A stretch of DNA of 64,000 nt, taken from the NCBI GenBank assembly GCA_013368375.1, contig JAACJP010000018.1:1-64000 (forward strand). Direction: 5' to 3'. Below are positions 1-10,876 of this stretch, one piece after another (the stretch's first letter is position 1; each line of letters starts with the position of its first letter). Made by a program: the position numbers and the translations under genes. The DNA is from Tricholomella constricta. Its lineage: Eukaryota; Basidiomycota; Agaricomycetes; Agaricales; Lyophyllaceae. The notes below the pieces were generated by a model. It was not told the DNA's origin. It did no database searches and saw only the letters and a list, made by a program, of their open reading frames with translations.

Positions 1-2045
1 TGCTTTCTGGTGTGGATGTCGGGGATTATCAAGGGAGTTGTGATCGAGATCTTCTTCACCGGCGTCGAGGTGGTCGTTGCCCATGCATTCTGAAGAGACT
101 TTCGTCGAACTCCTCTGAGCGTATTTACATTCGCTCCTCGTCCCACGCCTGCTCTCCTCCTGGATCTAGCTTATCCTTCCCAAGATCCCCACCCCGCCCT
201 CGTTGCCTCACTTGAAACATTCTTCTCTCATCTCAGCGCTGGCCGTGGGTCCTTCGTGCGCCCTTCTTGCTCGATGCGCCCATCCTCAAAATTCGGTAAG
301 TCCAACAGGCCGCCGTATGCTCAGTTGGCGGTGGGTGGGGCCAGCGAATGGGGTGAAATGCATCGAGGTGCACTTGTGCTGAGGATTGACACAGAACAGG
401 TACGTGCTGAGTGGAGAGAGAGAAACGTTGGACAAGATAGATTGACAGAGTAAGTAGAAGAAGAACTTACCTACCGCCTATGCAGTTATAATCTACATTT
501 AGTAATCGAAGCGGGTGCACCCTCCTGCTCGACCCCCATGACCGGCTGGTGCCCGATTCCCAGCCCCAGCCTTCACGGCGACTGGGCCGTAATGTCGTTC
601 TTGAACGCTTAGGAGGTGGTGGAACACAGCGAGGACGATGTTGCTCGTAGCCTAAGTAGTATCACAAACGAATTAATACACTCACGAGTCGCTTATGGGC
701 GAAGTAATAAGAGCGATTGGCATAAGCACTCACCGATTGAGCAATAGAATCCAACCTGAACCCAACCCCGCTCGCCCAGCCCAGCCCCCATTGCTCGTCG
801 GTGCCTCTGTCCCAACCCAAGTCCAATGTTTGTGAGGTCGTAGCATCGCCGTTGTACATCCTCCCCACCCTCCCTGAGATCTCGAGTGACCCTAATGCAG
901 CACCCGCCGTCGGTAAAGTTGGGTGTGTCGCCTGGAAATAGCAAGGTGAGCTCGAAGCTCTCGTCATATCTCGGATAAAAGGACGAGGCAGAGGCTGTGA
1001 TGCGTGCGATCGAATCGGTGCTGGCTACGGCGAAGGATGCGCAGATGCAGGGAGCAGCAGACTTGCTGACGCCTGACATGCGTGGGAAGGGCACAACGGA
1101 GGGTTCGCTATCGAGCACTGGGAAATAAGCGGCGGATAAATTCGACTCACGCTGACGTGCAAAGGTGCTTTCCCTTGACAATACACAAGTTGGCAGATTT
1201 CTGTAAGCCTAAAGATAAGCTATCTCAATCCAATCAAGTTGAAATGCAGGTAATGGTAATTTGCGACGTCCACGCTGTGAGCGAACTCGACTAGGCGCTC
1301 GATAATATCTCATCCCAGTCTGGACGATGCACCGCCGATAGAGCTTGTCCGCCACTGCACCACAGTATGAGCAATGGCACCTACGGCTACTTCACTCATC
1401 GTGGGGCGGGCTGTGGCTGGGATTCGAACGGTGTGACGCTGGCCGGCGACGTCGTCGTCCTGTCCTAGTCGCTGAGGCGTTCTGTAAGTGTTGCTGTCAC
1501 GATGCGGAGGCAACGGCGGCGCAGGCTGAGTCAAGGTTCTCTCGAAGGCATCGTCACTGTGCATACAGAAGAAGATCGATGCTAAGGGCGGATAAATAAC
1601 ACCCGGAATTAGGAAGGTAGAACGGATGGGAGCTTTTCAATGTATGGGGAGGAGAAGAAAGAAGAAAACTTAAGACGCCACCGACAAAGTTGCCAGCCTT
1701 CGAGCCGCTGTGGTAGTGGTATGTGCGCTTTCATATCTTGTCAGTGAACGGCTCAGAGGTGCGTTGAAGGGAAGCCGGATGGGGCCAACCACGCATGTCA
1801 CGTCCAGTGACATCAATGACCTTCGACAGACATGCTGATCTAGGCAGCGGCGAATGCGAGGGTCGTGCTGTCCTCCTCTGTCTCTATCTCTGTCTCCCGT
1901 TCTGGCTCCAACTCGGTCTCGGGTTCGGGGGGCTTGGGCCGCGGTTTAAGGTTCGGTCAATCCTCTTGCGGTGGTGACGACGGGTGGGGGCGGGGGCACA
2001 AGATGGGGTGGAGGACGGCAGGTGGACAAATGGCTTGGGAATGCA

Positions 2046-2150
2046 GAGGTGGGCGTAGGCGTTGAGCGGACCAATGGTGATGGTTTAGGGTGCGATGAGG
2101 GCGGCGGAGGGGATGAAGGCGGTGTAGGGTGCGATGAGGGCAGCAGAGGG
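2046..2150 (-). repeat. fragment of a duplicated gene (copy 1)
   Basis: On the minus strand this reads IPSAALIAPY followed, after a gap and a stop, by GPLNAYAHL. Almost the same words occur at 7770-7850. The nucleotide match is also clear (for example GCGTTGAGCGGACCAA against GCGTTGAGCGGGCCAA). The copy here is interrupted by a stop, so it is a relic. The parent protein is not recognised. Confidence 0.45.
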
Positions 2151-3099
2151 GATGGCGATGGTGATGTGGACGGCGTAGGCTAAAGGCCGGCGTGGCGATG
2201 GAGCTGCTCGCAGGTGGAGAGGGCGGGGACGATATCGATGCGACTGGGACGTGGGAGTGCGGGAAGGGGTCGCCGATGTCGACGACGATGATGTCGCCCA
2301 TCGTCGGTCGTGGACGACGGCGGCGGCATGGCAAATGAGGCTGGGCGTTTGCGACGGGAGGAGTTGGTGCCGTCGATGGCGGGGACGCCAGTTCTGCGGT
2401 GGCTACGACGTTGAGGGCGGCGTCACTGCCGACACTTCCTTCCATCCCCACCTTGGACGATGCTCAAACACGCTGAGTGGCACCACCTGGAGCAGTCACC
2501 ACAGGCAATGCTGGGATGTCGAGTGCCGACTGGGACGAATCACCTTGGGTGGGGCACCGAACGCGCTCAGTCCCCATAGTCCCCAGCCACGTCCTGCTGC
2601 CCCTCCCAACTGACCCTTCTGTGCGCCGTCCAAGGCATAAAATACAGACCCCAGGCTGTATTTCTTCGCACCCAAGGCGAGTTATCGAGTCTCCCAGAAC
2701 CTGTCATCTTTGACAAGAGTATTTAGGGCCCTCGATGAGCGTGCGTAAGCTGGAACAACAGGGAGAAAAGAGAGAGTATGAGCTGGTCGACCGATCAGGC
2801 TGGGCAGGTAGGTGTTTCGTGCCCGCATGCTGCGGGAGAGAAGACGAGCACCTGTCGACGCATAGAGACGTGCAGGCTAAAGCGTCACATACGTCGTTGT
2901 CCAACGTCGTCGTCGTGGGCAACGATGAGCAAAAGCGTGTACTCATTGTCGCCAGTCACGTTCTCCTGGTCCGCCCGGAACTCTGTCAATGCCCACCATT
3001 CACAAATTTCGATGTGTAGGCGTGCTGCTATCATCAACAACGCGCGCATCGCGTCACGTCCATTCGGGCCGGATAGTAAGTAACTATCTGTGGCGTTAG

Positions 3100-3520
3100 G
3101 CATGAATATGCGTAGTGCTGTCATCGTCTGTCCATCCCGCCCCGCCTGCCGCAGCCTGGTACTGCTCGTCCCCAGCCCTTCAACACCAACACCAATATTC
3201 ATGTCCATCCCAATACTAGCCGTCGTCTTCATTCCATCCCCGTCCCCGTCCGCCATCACTCTCGCCTTCCACACCCCCACCCCCGTCCCGTCCGCGCCAT
3301 TCCTCCAACAGTGCTTCTACACGACCACCACCGGAGTGCCGTCCCCACCATCTATGAGCGTCCCAATCCGCCAGCCTGGAGTCGCACTCGCACCTAACAG
3401 CACATTGCCAGACTCCCCAGACTCCACATGCATCTCCCGACCCTCCCTCCTTGTCCTTTGCCGCCCCTCTGCATCCATCGACGGTCCCCTCACGGGCGCG
3501 TGGCACCAGCACTTGGAGAG
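3100..3520 (-). pseudogene. gene fragment with an inverted duplicate at 8975-9349
   Basis: Read on the minus strand, this piece matches the plus strand at 8975-9349, with words such as SMDAEG, ATPGWRIGT and LGTSSTRLRQ against SMDVEG, ATPAGGTGR and IGTGDDYTNDTVALRQ. The repeated match in the same reading sense suggests both come from one protein-coding ancestor. Frames slip several times, so it is treated as a decayed copy. Family unknown. Confidence 0.4.
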
Positions 3521-3953
3521 GGTTCGGTTCGAGTCGTGTTCCAAGGCATGGTCGGTGCTCACTTCTTAGATAGTGTGTGCGTGTGGCGGAGCAGGAGATA
3601 GACGCTGAGCACGGGAAGGATTTGTGGGGGGGGCCGGTGCAGGGAGTAAGAGTAAAAGCTTGATTTTCATGGTGGTGGGTGCGGTCGTGATGAGGGAGAA
3701 GGTGGGTGCGGCGACGGGGAAAGGTGGAGGCAGGACTTGTCTCGATGCGCGGGAGATTGCACAAGGACATCCGAGTAGCAGAAGGGCAGCTGGTTGCGGG
3801 CGCGGGCGCGGGCTGGACAGCATTTGGATGTGTTCAGGATGGTGCACTGGAGCTGTGAGCGGGCAGTGAGCGAGTAGAGGAGCAGAGGACGCCATGTACC
3901 TACTATGAGTGGTCGTGTACCCGTGACATATCCTGCCTCCTGAAACGTCCTCA

Positions 3954-4446
3954 TCACACAGTCTGCGCCCCAGCCAAAGCGGTGAGTTGTGCATCAGTTT
4001 GAGGGGGAGAAAAGAGATACCAACCGGCGATCCTCTGCAACTTCACGTCGTCCAATCCCGTCTCGCGCGGCGCGAGACACAGCACATGTGCCCACACATC
4101 CTTAAATGTGCCCCCGAGGGGGGGCATGATGTCCAGCGAATCGACGACCTCGAGTCTCGTGTGATCGAGATGATCGTCTCTTTCGGTGTCGAGAATGGCG
4201 TCCAAGCATGGCTTGAAGGGTAGCAGGACGGCCAGGGCGGTGGAGAAGGTGTGCGTCCCAGCCGTGCGTGGGAGGTTTCACTGGAAGGGCAGGCTCCTCG
4301 GCAAGGGCCATGACGGTGAGCGTGAGATGGACGGAGTCGATCGTGTGAAATATTGACGGGTCAAGGGGGCGGACAGGCGGATTGGCAGGTGGGATGGCGG
4401 ATGGGTTCTGTTTGTACAGCCACCGATCAGTCCATAACGGCGCCAT
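3954..4446 (-). pseudogene. unrecognised protein-coding fragment
   Basis: Two minus-strand readings look coding. One runs from about 4446 to 4240 and contains HTIDSVHLTLTVMALAEEPA. The other, in a different frame from about 4250 to 4018, contains LEVVDSLDIMPPLGGTFKDV and ends at a plausible GTATCT splice donor. The change of frame near 4245 means either a short intron or a frameshift. No domain is recognised. It may be the 5' part of the same decayed gene as 3100-3520. Confidence 0.35.
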
Positions 4447-4640
4447 GCCCGAATCACCCGCCTCATCTCACTTCAAACTAGTCACGCAGGACAGGACACA
4501 TCAACTACCACGATGGCGATTGGCTGACGAGTATAACTAATCAGAGTTCCAGCGTAGACATATTGAGCCAATGATTTGTTCTACCTTCTTGAGATGCACG
4601 TCTCTGGTTCAGAGCTCGTTCTTTGGTTCACCATGCTGAT

Positions 4641-5671
4641 ATGGCACTCAGGCACTCTCAGGACAGCGACTCTGACGGCGACGAAACTGTTCGAGGATGC
4701 GACATCCATGGTGAGTACTCTCGAGACGATCTCTCGAAGATTTTGTTGATTTTTTGAGTCCTCTTCGCCGCAGTCAGAACTTATGATATGTACATCACCT
4801 TGAAGTGTTCGACTTCCCATTCACTTCGTTCGGCAACTCGAAGACGCGCAGGCAGGCAGCGATTAGCGAGAGGCGAGAGTTTTTTCTGGGATGGAAGTAC
4901 ACACTCGCTTTTGCGTCCTACTTTATTTAGAGCCGTCAATTTACAAACAATCAAACTAACTTCACTCGTCTTGTATGTAGATAACCCGTCGACACCTCAA
5001 GCACACTAGCTGTACGTTCGTTCACTTCCCTCTCTTTTTTGCCCTATCTAATGCAATCTCCTTCCATTCGCAGCTCTCAGCATCGCCGCCGCTCCCATTC
5101 AACGGCTCAAACGCCTCGAAGGCGTAGGGTAAGTTGTGTTTTTTCTTGAGTCTCGATTGGTGGATGTGAACTGACTTATTATCAAACAGCAGGCGCAGAA
5201 CGATCTGCTCGATATCGTGTATGTTTCTTTCATGTGCATTCTCCTCGGCCCCACAAATTGTACTGGATACCACTGGAGAGCACCGTCCTGACGGCGATTC
5301 GCGGATGATATAATCCGGAGTTGGACTTCTGTGATGAGGGTATCGATCTCGGTGTGTGCTCCTCTTCTCGCGTTGATACCTTGACATAACCTTAACTGCC
5401 GCCCTCATCTCACAGATCACAGGAGAATCGTCAACAGCTCAAGCGCACGAGTGTCCTCGGCGACGACGTGCACCAGGTAAGTCGGCCTCCACGCGTCTTC
5501 TCCGAATTTTATCTCATTAATTCTGCTCGTGCGCTGCAGGCTATATCAGGCTCGACTGCATCGCTCGATTCGACCACGAGCACCTTTCCCGTGATGTGCT
5601 ACCTCCCTCTGACGGCGACGGGTGCCTCTTGCTTTCGATCCCGTATGCTGATGTGTGGGAGGCCATCATAG
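4641..5671 (+). CDS. hypothetical small multi-exon gene
   Basis: A chain of short exons joined by good splice sites. It opens with ATG at 4641 (MALRHSQDSD), with a GTGAGT donor near 4711. Later exons read QAQNDLLDIV, then ENRQQLKRTSVLGDDVHQ up to a GTAAGT donor near 5479, then AISGSTASLDS after a TGCAG acceptor near 5540, stopping at 5671. Exons in the middle (4780-5060) are not resolved. The joined words suggest a short helical, polar protein. No family is recognised, and the model may be partly wrong. Confidence 0.35.
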
Positions 5672-5952
5672 CATAAAAAAGAAGAATTATTATAATTATT
5701 ATACAAGGCTACATATTGACAGGGAGAGTTACGTGCTACTTGCTATCCAAACTGTAATGAATAGACCATCTAGGGACAGCAGCCGGGGCGCACGGTGGAC
5801 TAGCAGGGTGCGCTGTCGGTGTAACTTTGTCTCGGGCAAATGAAGCGGCGCGTTACTGAGAGCAACGGCAGCAAGGAGGTGGTGTATCGGGGCCCTGTGC
5901 ACCGGGCGCATACACATCGACCGCCGCAGCGGTGACGTCACGATGTTCGAGG

Positions 5953-5979
5953 TGCGCGGCACCCTCAGTGAGGGTGCCC
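5953..5979. repeat. palindromic 27-bp repeat, copy 1
   Basis: Contains a perfect inverted repeat, 10-bp arms GGCACCCTCA and TGAGGGTGCC around one G, preceded by TGCGC and followed by C. The identical 27 bp recur at 9534-9560 in the same orientation, while the sequences on either side differ. This is what the terminus or hairpin of a mobile element would look like. The element itself was not delimited. Confidence 0.6.
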
Positions 5980-7769
5980 TCAAAGAATCATGTGATTTTT
6001 GAACCACTAAGACGGTTGAATGGTCAATTTTGGAGGAACGCGAAACTAGTCCAAGATATAAGAGCTCGTACCTAATGAAGGAACTTAACAAACACCTTGG
6101 TTAACCGTTTCTGTGTCTGGTAGGCGATGTATGTCACACCAAAGCGCGCCGGACCCGGTGTATGCGTCCTCGTCGCTCAGGCGAAACAGAGGTGGAGGCA
6201 GCCATGAAGGCGCATGGATCTTTGCGACGATCTTGGTAACTCGATGTTTCGAAAGATAAAAGAAGAACAGGTGACACGTACCACTTGCACTCTTCAAATC
6301 GCATGCAGGCCATGGATATTTGGATCCTCGTCGCGCTTCTGGTCCCATTGTCCTTCCTTTCCCTTCTCTCCCTTCTCCACCACCTCATCCTCCCCATCCT
6401 CAATCCCCCACTCAAAGAGGGTACTCCCCTCCTTCTCCTTCTCACCGTAGTTCTGCTCCTGCCCTACCTCGCCGGGTTCAGCATCGCGATTCCCTGCATG
6501 GCCACTGTCCCGCCGCCGACGAGTCCGCTTTCCAGCACCGACAGTACGGGGCATGGTGGTGACGGGGAGAAGGTGCACGAAAGTAAAGGAAGGAGGCGAG
6601 AATGTTGCGCTTGACCTGCTCGGGGATGTGCGACGAGAGGAAGCGTGGTTGTTAGGCATGTGCGTGAGCATAGGTTGTTGCAGAGGCGGACGTGGGGATA
6701 GATGAGATGGGCGCGCAGGAGGAGGCTGGCGCATACATTGTTAGCTGTTGCAGAGGACATGTGAAAGTGAGGGAGAGTAGACGAGAGAACATCACATACC
6801 CGGTCCCATGGTGTCGAATGCATGTCTGATGGACCCAATTCCTTTGTTGAGGTACTTGTCCATGTTGCTCTTGAACATCTAGCATCTGTGAGGCACTCAA
6901 ATGAGCACAGTAAACGATAGGGAGGCGCATACAGCGACTCACACGATATCCTCTGCCCTCCTCCTGCTGATGACTTTCTCTATCACATACACAGCGCTCT
7001 CATCTTCTTTCGGACCCCCACCCGTTCCATGGCCCCTGCAGCATGCAGTGTCGGTGTCGCGGCTGGGTCTGGGCACTGGCGGCGGTGGGGCGCCTATTGC
7101 TGCTGCTGCTGCTGACGTCGTCATCGTGGCCCGCGGAGATGGCGATCCCGACCTTGATCTCGACCTGGGTGGTGGTTGTGGTGGTGGTGGAGGCGCTATA
7201 GATGACAAGCTTGACGTCAGCATTAGCAAGAGGAAAAGGACAGCACTATGAAAGAACGCACCGTGCTTATGTGCGGGTTTTGGTGCTGTGTGCGAGTTCT
7301 GGTGAGGCCGCCCTAAGCTGCACCGACAGCCTCCTTGAGCATCTCCAGCGTCCTAGCCTCCGTCTCCCTCTCCGTATTGTTGTCTGAATGTGGGGCTGCC
7401 ATAGAATGCTAAGAGTCGAGGGAAACAGCGAGAAAAAATGAACACAAACCTCTTCGACGCCGTATCGCCTCCTCGCCTGCCCACATCCTAAGCCGCGCTT
7501 GGGCTCCTCTCCTTCATCCTCTGTCTCCTCCGGACCCTCATCCACTTCCAGCACCTCCTAGTCCACATCCATAGCTCGTCGCCACTCCCATCCAGATCCC
7601 TCCAAATCCCACGACGATGCGTCCTGTACTCCCTCCAGCGGTGTGTGCCCACCAGCGAACCGAAGTCCACCTCTCTCTCCTTACAGCGTTGGGACGGCAC
7701 GGGCGTGGTCGCTTGTGATGTGGCCGCCGTGGGCGTGATCAAGGGGTGGCTAAGGAGGCGGACGAAGCC

Positions 7770-7850
7770 GAGGTGGGCATAGGCGTTGAGCGGGCCAACA
7801 GTGCTAGGGGTGGTGTAGGGTTCGATGAGGGCGGCAGAGGGGATGGGGGT
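7770..7850 (-). repeat. fragment of a duplicated gene (copy 2)
   Basis: Minus-strand reading contains IPSAALIEPYTTPSTVGPLN and AYAHLGFVRLLSHPL, matching the relic at 2046-2150. It is part of a frame running from about 7900 to 7620. It is not part of a gene that can be closed at both ends. Confidence 0.45.
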
Positions 7851-8010
7851 GGTGGTGATGAGGAGGGAACCTCCGCGATGTTGGTCGCAGTCTAGATTGC
7901 ACCACCAACAGTCAGCGTGGGGGAGAGAAGAAAATTCGAAAAAAGGCACCTGCTCCATTGTGAATCCGTAATTGACAGTACTGAAGAACCTGATACTTGG
8001 TGTTGCATCG

Positions 8011-8675
8011 ATGAGCACAATACAGTGGGTAGAGTGGCAGGAGGCGGTGCGCAGAATCAGCAGGAGGGCAGAATGGCAGGCGGCGGTGACCGGCAATTGC
8101 CGAGGCGCGCTTCGCGCGCCCGCGCGCCAGGTCACAAAGATCCCTGACGCGTTTCAACAGTTCAGCCGCGTCTGCTTCAGAAAATTCAGGACGAAGGCAG
8201 ATCCAAATTGCACAGCGCACGCAGAAATTTTTGTGGCGCACGCAGCTGTGGTCAATATTTTAGAAATTGAAAACCGCCCGGAACCGAGTTTCAGCACAGC
8301 CACATCAGCCACCCGCCCGAACCCCCCACACAAAATTGTCCATAGCTCACTCAATCCTTCACCGATTTTCGTAAAGAAAAGTGCGACCTCCATCAAATGT
8401 ATATATAAACGTCTTCCGATACCAGGATCTCGAATGTGGAAGCGTTGAAGACACTCAATAGTGTACTTTCCCACGCTTTTGCCCCTCTTTTCGGTGGTCC
8501 ATAGCACAACCGAGAATACATATCTCGTCAAACGGATTAGTGCGTGCGATAGAGGACATGTAAAAGTATATATTTTACTGTTGGCTTGACCCCAATTGCT
8601 TGTTTCAATGTTGAGAAAAATCGGGTCCAAAATCTGAATGGATAACGGGTCGTTATCCGCTCCGCCAATGACTAG
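8011..8675 (+). mobile_element. Helitron-like non-autonomous repeat, copy 1
   Basis: A 665-bp unit repeated at 9873-10508 with high identity over its whole length. Its 3' end has a perfect hairpin (GGATAACG, loop GGT, CGTTATCC at 8640-8658) followed 13 nt later by CTAG. A short hairpin just before CTRR is the signature of Helitron 3' ends. Against this, the 5' end is not TC and the base after CTAG is A rather than the usual T. Copy 1 has about 30 extra bases near its start from a local duplication. No protein is encoded. Confidence 0.55.
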
Positions 8676-8974
8676 ACGCATCCAGCGGAGGCGATGCGTG
8701 ATGCCCTCGGATTCGGATCCAGCTCCAGCGGGAGGACGGGGGCGAGTGGGTCGTGGAAGCAGACGCGGATGCGGTTTCAGTCTGCTTTCCTTGTACTCGC
8801 AGGCCCACCGTTCGAGCATCTTTGCTTTCACGGGTGCGTTCAATGCTTCATTTACACGATCTACTCATCTCTTTCTTTCCACTGACCTCACGTGTACACT
8901 ACAGCGCGACAGCGATTGGCGAACGACCGAATCTAAGGTTAGATCCTCGAGATGAGCCTTACCATTCATTTCAG

Positions 8975-9349
8975 TACACCGGTACGATCGTCGATGGATG
9001 TAGAGGGGGCAGCAATGGAAAAGAAAAGGGAGGGAGGGGCGGGAGGGGCATGTGGCTGGGGTGCATCTGACGGGATGTGTGATGTGCTGTTGGATGCGAC
9101 TGCGACCCCAGCCGGCGGAACGGGACGCTCGTCGATGGTTGGAAGGGTGCTCAGTGGAGGTCGATTGGGAACTGGCGTGGGGTGTGCGGGGCAAGGGCGA
9201 TGATGGGCAGGGACGAGGATAGAGTGAAGAGTGGACTGCTGGCGCTTGGGAAGGGTATTGGCACTGGGGATGATTACACCAATGACACTGTTGCACTCAG
9301 GCAGTACGAGCCAGTGGCAGATAGGGACGGTTGCATTGTTCTCTCGTAG
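8975..9349 (+). pseudogene. gene fragment, inverted duplicate of 3100-3520
   Basis: Coding-like plus-strand sequence with words SMDVEGAAME, LLDATATPAGGTGRSSM and, in another frame, ALGKGIGTGDDYTNDTVALR, ending at a TAG at 9347-9349. It matches the minus strand at 3100-3520. Frame changes indicate decay or missing introns. No family recognised. Confidence 0.4.
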
Positions 9350-9533
9350 ACTGGACTTTAATTAGATCTATAGTAGGTACGAAGTTGGGGATGTATTCTA
9401 GAATGATCAGTATATTGTAAATATATGTGGTACGAATGCGATGCTATGTAGAGTTCAAAATTAAAAAAGATATCTGAGGTGCGGACACCTTCTGGCACAC
9501 CTTGAATGTATGATACAACAGCCGAGTGCAACT

Positions 9534-9560
9534 TGCGCGGCACCCTCAGTGAGGGTGCCC
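9534..9560. repeat. palindromic 27-bp repeat, copy 2
   Basis: Identical to 5953-5979, including the 10-bp palindromic arms. The flanks (left GTGCAACT, right CGAAAGTT) are unlike those of copy 1, so homology is confined to the motif. Confidence 0.6.
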
Positions 9561-9872
9561 CGAAAGTTAAAATCCAAAACGGGAGCACCGAGCATTGGAG
9601 AATATTAGTTACTCAGCGGTGGATTATTTATTGGGACACATTGAATGTAGTACAAATATATCATTTCAGCATCAAAACATATTACAGAGACACAGACTCA
9701 CAATGACTTTAGTGTTTTCGGTGGTACTGGTTGAAAGGGAGCCGCTCTCGGTGATCATTCTCATACATCCCACTACATGTTTGGTATTGAACCAAAACGT
9801 AATTGGACAGCGAGAGGAGGGTACTACAACAATAAGGAAGGGACTGGGCAGTCGGGGCAGTGGGGACGGGCC

Positions 9873-10508
9873 CATGAGCACGACACAGTGCGCGGTGGGC
9901 GGGGCAGAATGGCTGGAGGCGGTGGCCGGCATTTGCCGAGGCGCGCTTCCGCGCCCGCGCGCCAGGTCACAAAGTTCCCTGACGCCTTTCAACAGTTCAG
10001 CCGCGCCGCCTCCAGAAAATTTAGGATGAGGGGAGATCCAAAATACGCAGCGCGCGCACAAATTTTTGTGGGTGGCGCACTTGTAGTAAATATTATAGAA
10101 ATTGAAAACCGCCCGAGCGGAGATTTAGCACAGCCACATCAGCCACCCGCCCGAAACCGCCACACAAAATTGTCTATAGCTCACTCAATTCTTCACCGAT
10201 TTTCTTAAAAGAAATGCGCGAGCCATCGAATGTATATACAAATGTCATCCAATACCAGGATCTCGGATGTGGAAGCGTTGAAGACACTCAATAGTGTACT
10301 TTCCCACGCTTTTGCCCCTCTCTTCGGTGGTCCATAGCACCCCCGAGAATACATATCTCGTCAAACTAATTAGTGCGCGAGCTAGAGGACATGTAAAAGT
10401 ATATATTTTACTGTTGGTTTGACTCCAATTGCTTGTTTCAATCTTGAGAAAAATTGGGTTCAAAATCTGAATGGATAACGGGTCGTTATCCACTCCGCCA
10501 ATGACTAG
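9873..10508 (+). mobile_element. Helitron-like non-autonomous repeat, copy 2
   Basis: Second copy of the unit at 8011-8675. It has the same terminal hairpin (10473-10491) and ends CCAATGACTAG at 10508. It abuts the truncated protease of the gypsy element immediately to its right. No gypsy sequence resumes on its left, so it marks the breakpoint of that element rather than a simple insertion into it. The base after CTAG is G. Confidence 0.55.
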
Positions 10509-10876
10509 GCAGTGTTGATGAAGCAGGCCGATGCCCCGCTGTCAACGAGGGCAGCGAGCGAATGCATCTCTTGGGTGTCGGTGGTCTCGAGCTCAACCTT
10601 GAGCGACAGGGATAGGGAGTCGGGGGAGGCGGCGATCATGAAGCGACGGGGCAGTCGCTTTTCCCAACGCGGTAGTCCGCGACGCGACAGTACAGTTAGC
10701 TCGGTCGGAGCGACCGAAGGAGAGGGCGTTTGGTCAGGAGAGGATTGTACGTCTTTGTCGATTGGTTCACCCGTAGAAGTAGCAGCAATATTAAGTATAT
10801 TGGGGTACTCTACAGATAGGGGGGGCGAACCGATTACGACTAGACAACGGGGGCGTACTTTTCACCCGTTGTGCGA
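10509..10876 (-). pseudogene. 5' part of gypsy pol, aspartic protease
   Basis: Downstream of the gag stop the minus strand reads through RRFMIAASPDSLSLSLKVEL and then ALVDSGASACFINT. The DSGAS triad is the catalytic motif of retroviral-type aspartic proteases. The reading breaks off immediately after FINT, at the junction with the neighbouring repeat at 10508. The flap and the rest of pol are absent. Confidence 0.8.

Larger units (their letters stand above)
1..4640. other. gene-poor stretch with decayed gene pieces
   Basis: No complete gene can be supported here. Reading frames are short, GC-rich and mostly mutual shadows. Coding-like pieces exist (3100-3520 and 3954-4446 on the minus strand, about 2046-2150), and some recur elsewhere in the first 10 kb, which suggests duplicated and decayed genes. 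At 1-297 a plus-strand reading resembles the end of an exon running up to a GTAAGT at 296, but no protein family is recognisable. Confidence 0.5.
5672..8010. other. intergenic / decayed sequence
   Basis: No gene is supported. Proline- and serine-rich frames at 6290-6730 and 6940-7230 read as possible exons on the minus strand, but they have no recognisable domain and no continuous splice chain. One member of a pair of 27-bp palindromic repeats lies at 5953-5979, and a duplicated gene fragment lies at 7770-7850. Confidence 0.5.

Noticed and set aside
1410..1440. Possible minus-strand tRNA (GTTCGAATCCC, B-box-like)
   Set aside because: No A-box at the right distance and no acceptor stem could be formed around it.
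6939..7229. Proline/serine-rich minus-strand exon
   Set aside because: Low complexity, and no convincing start, splice chain or homologous domain.
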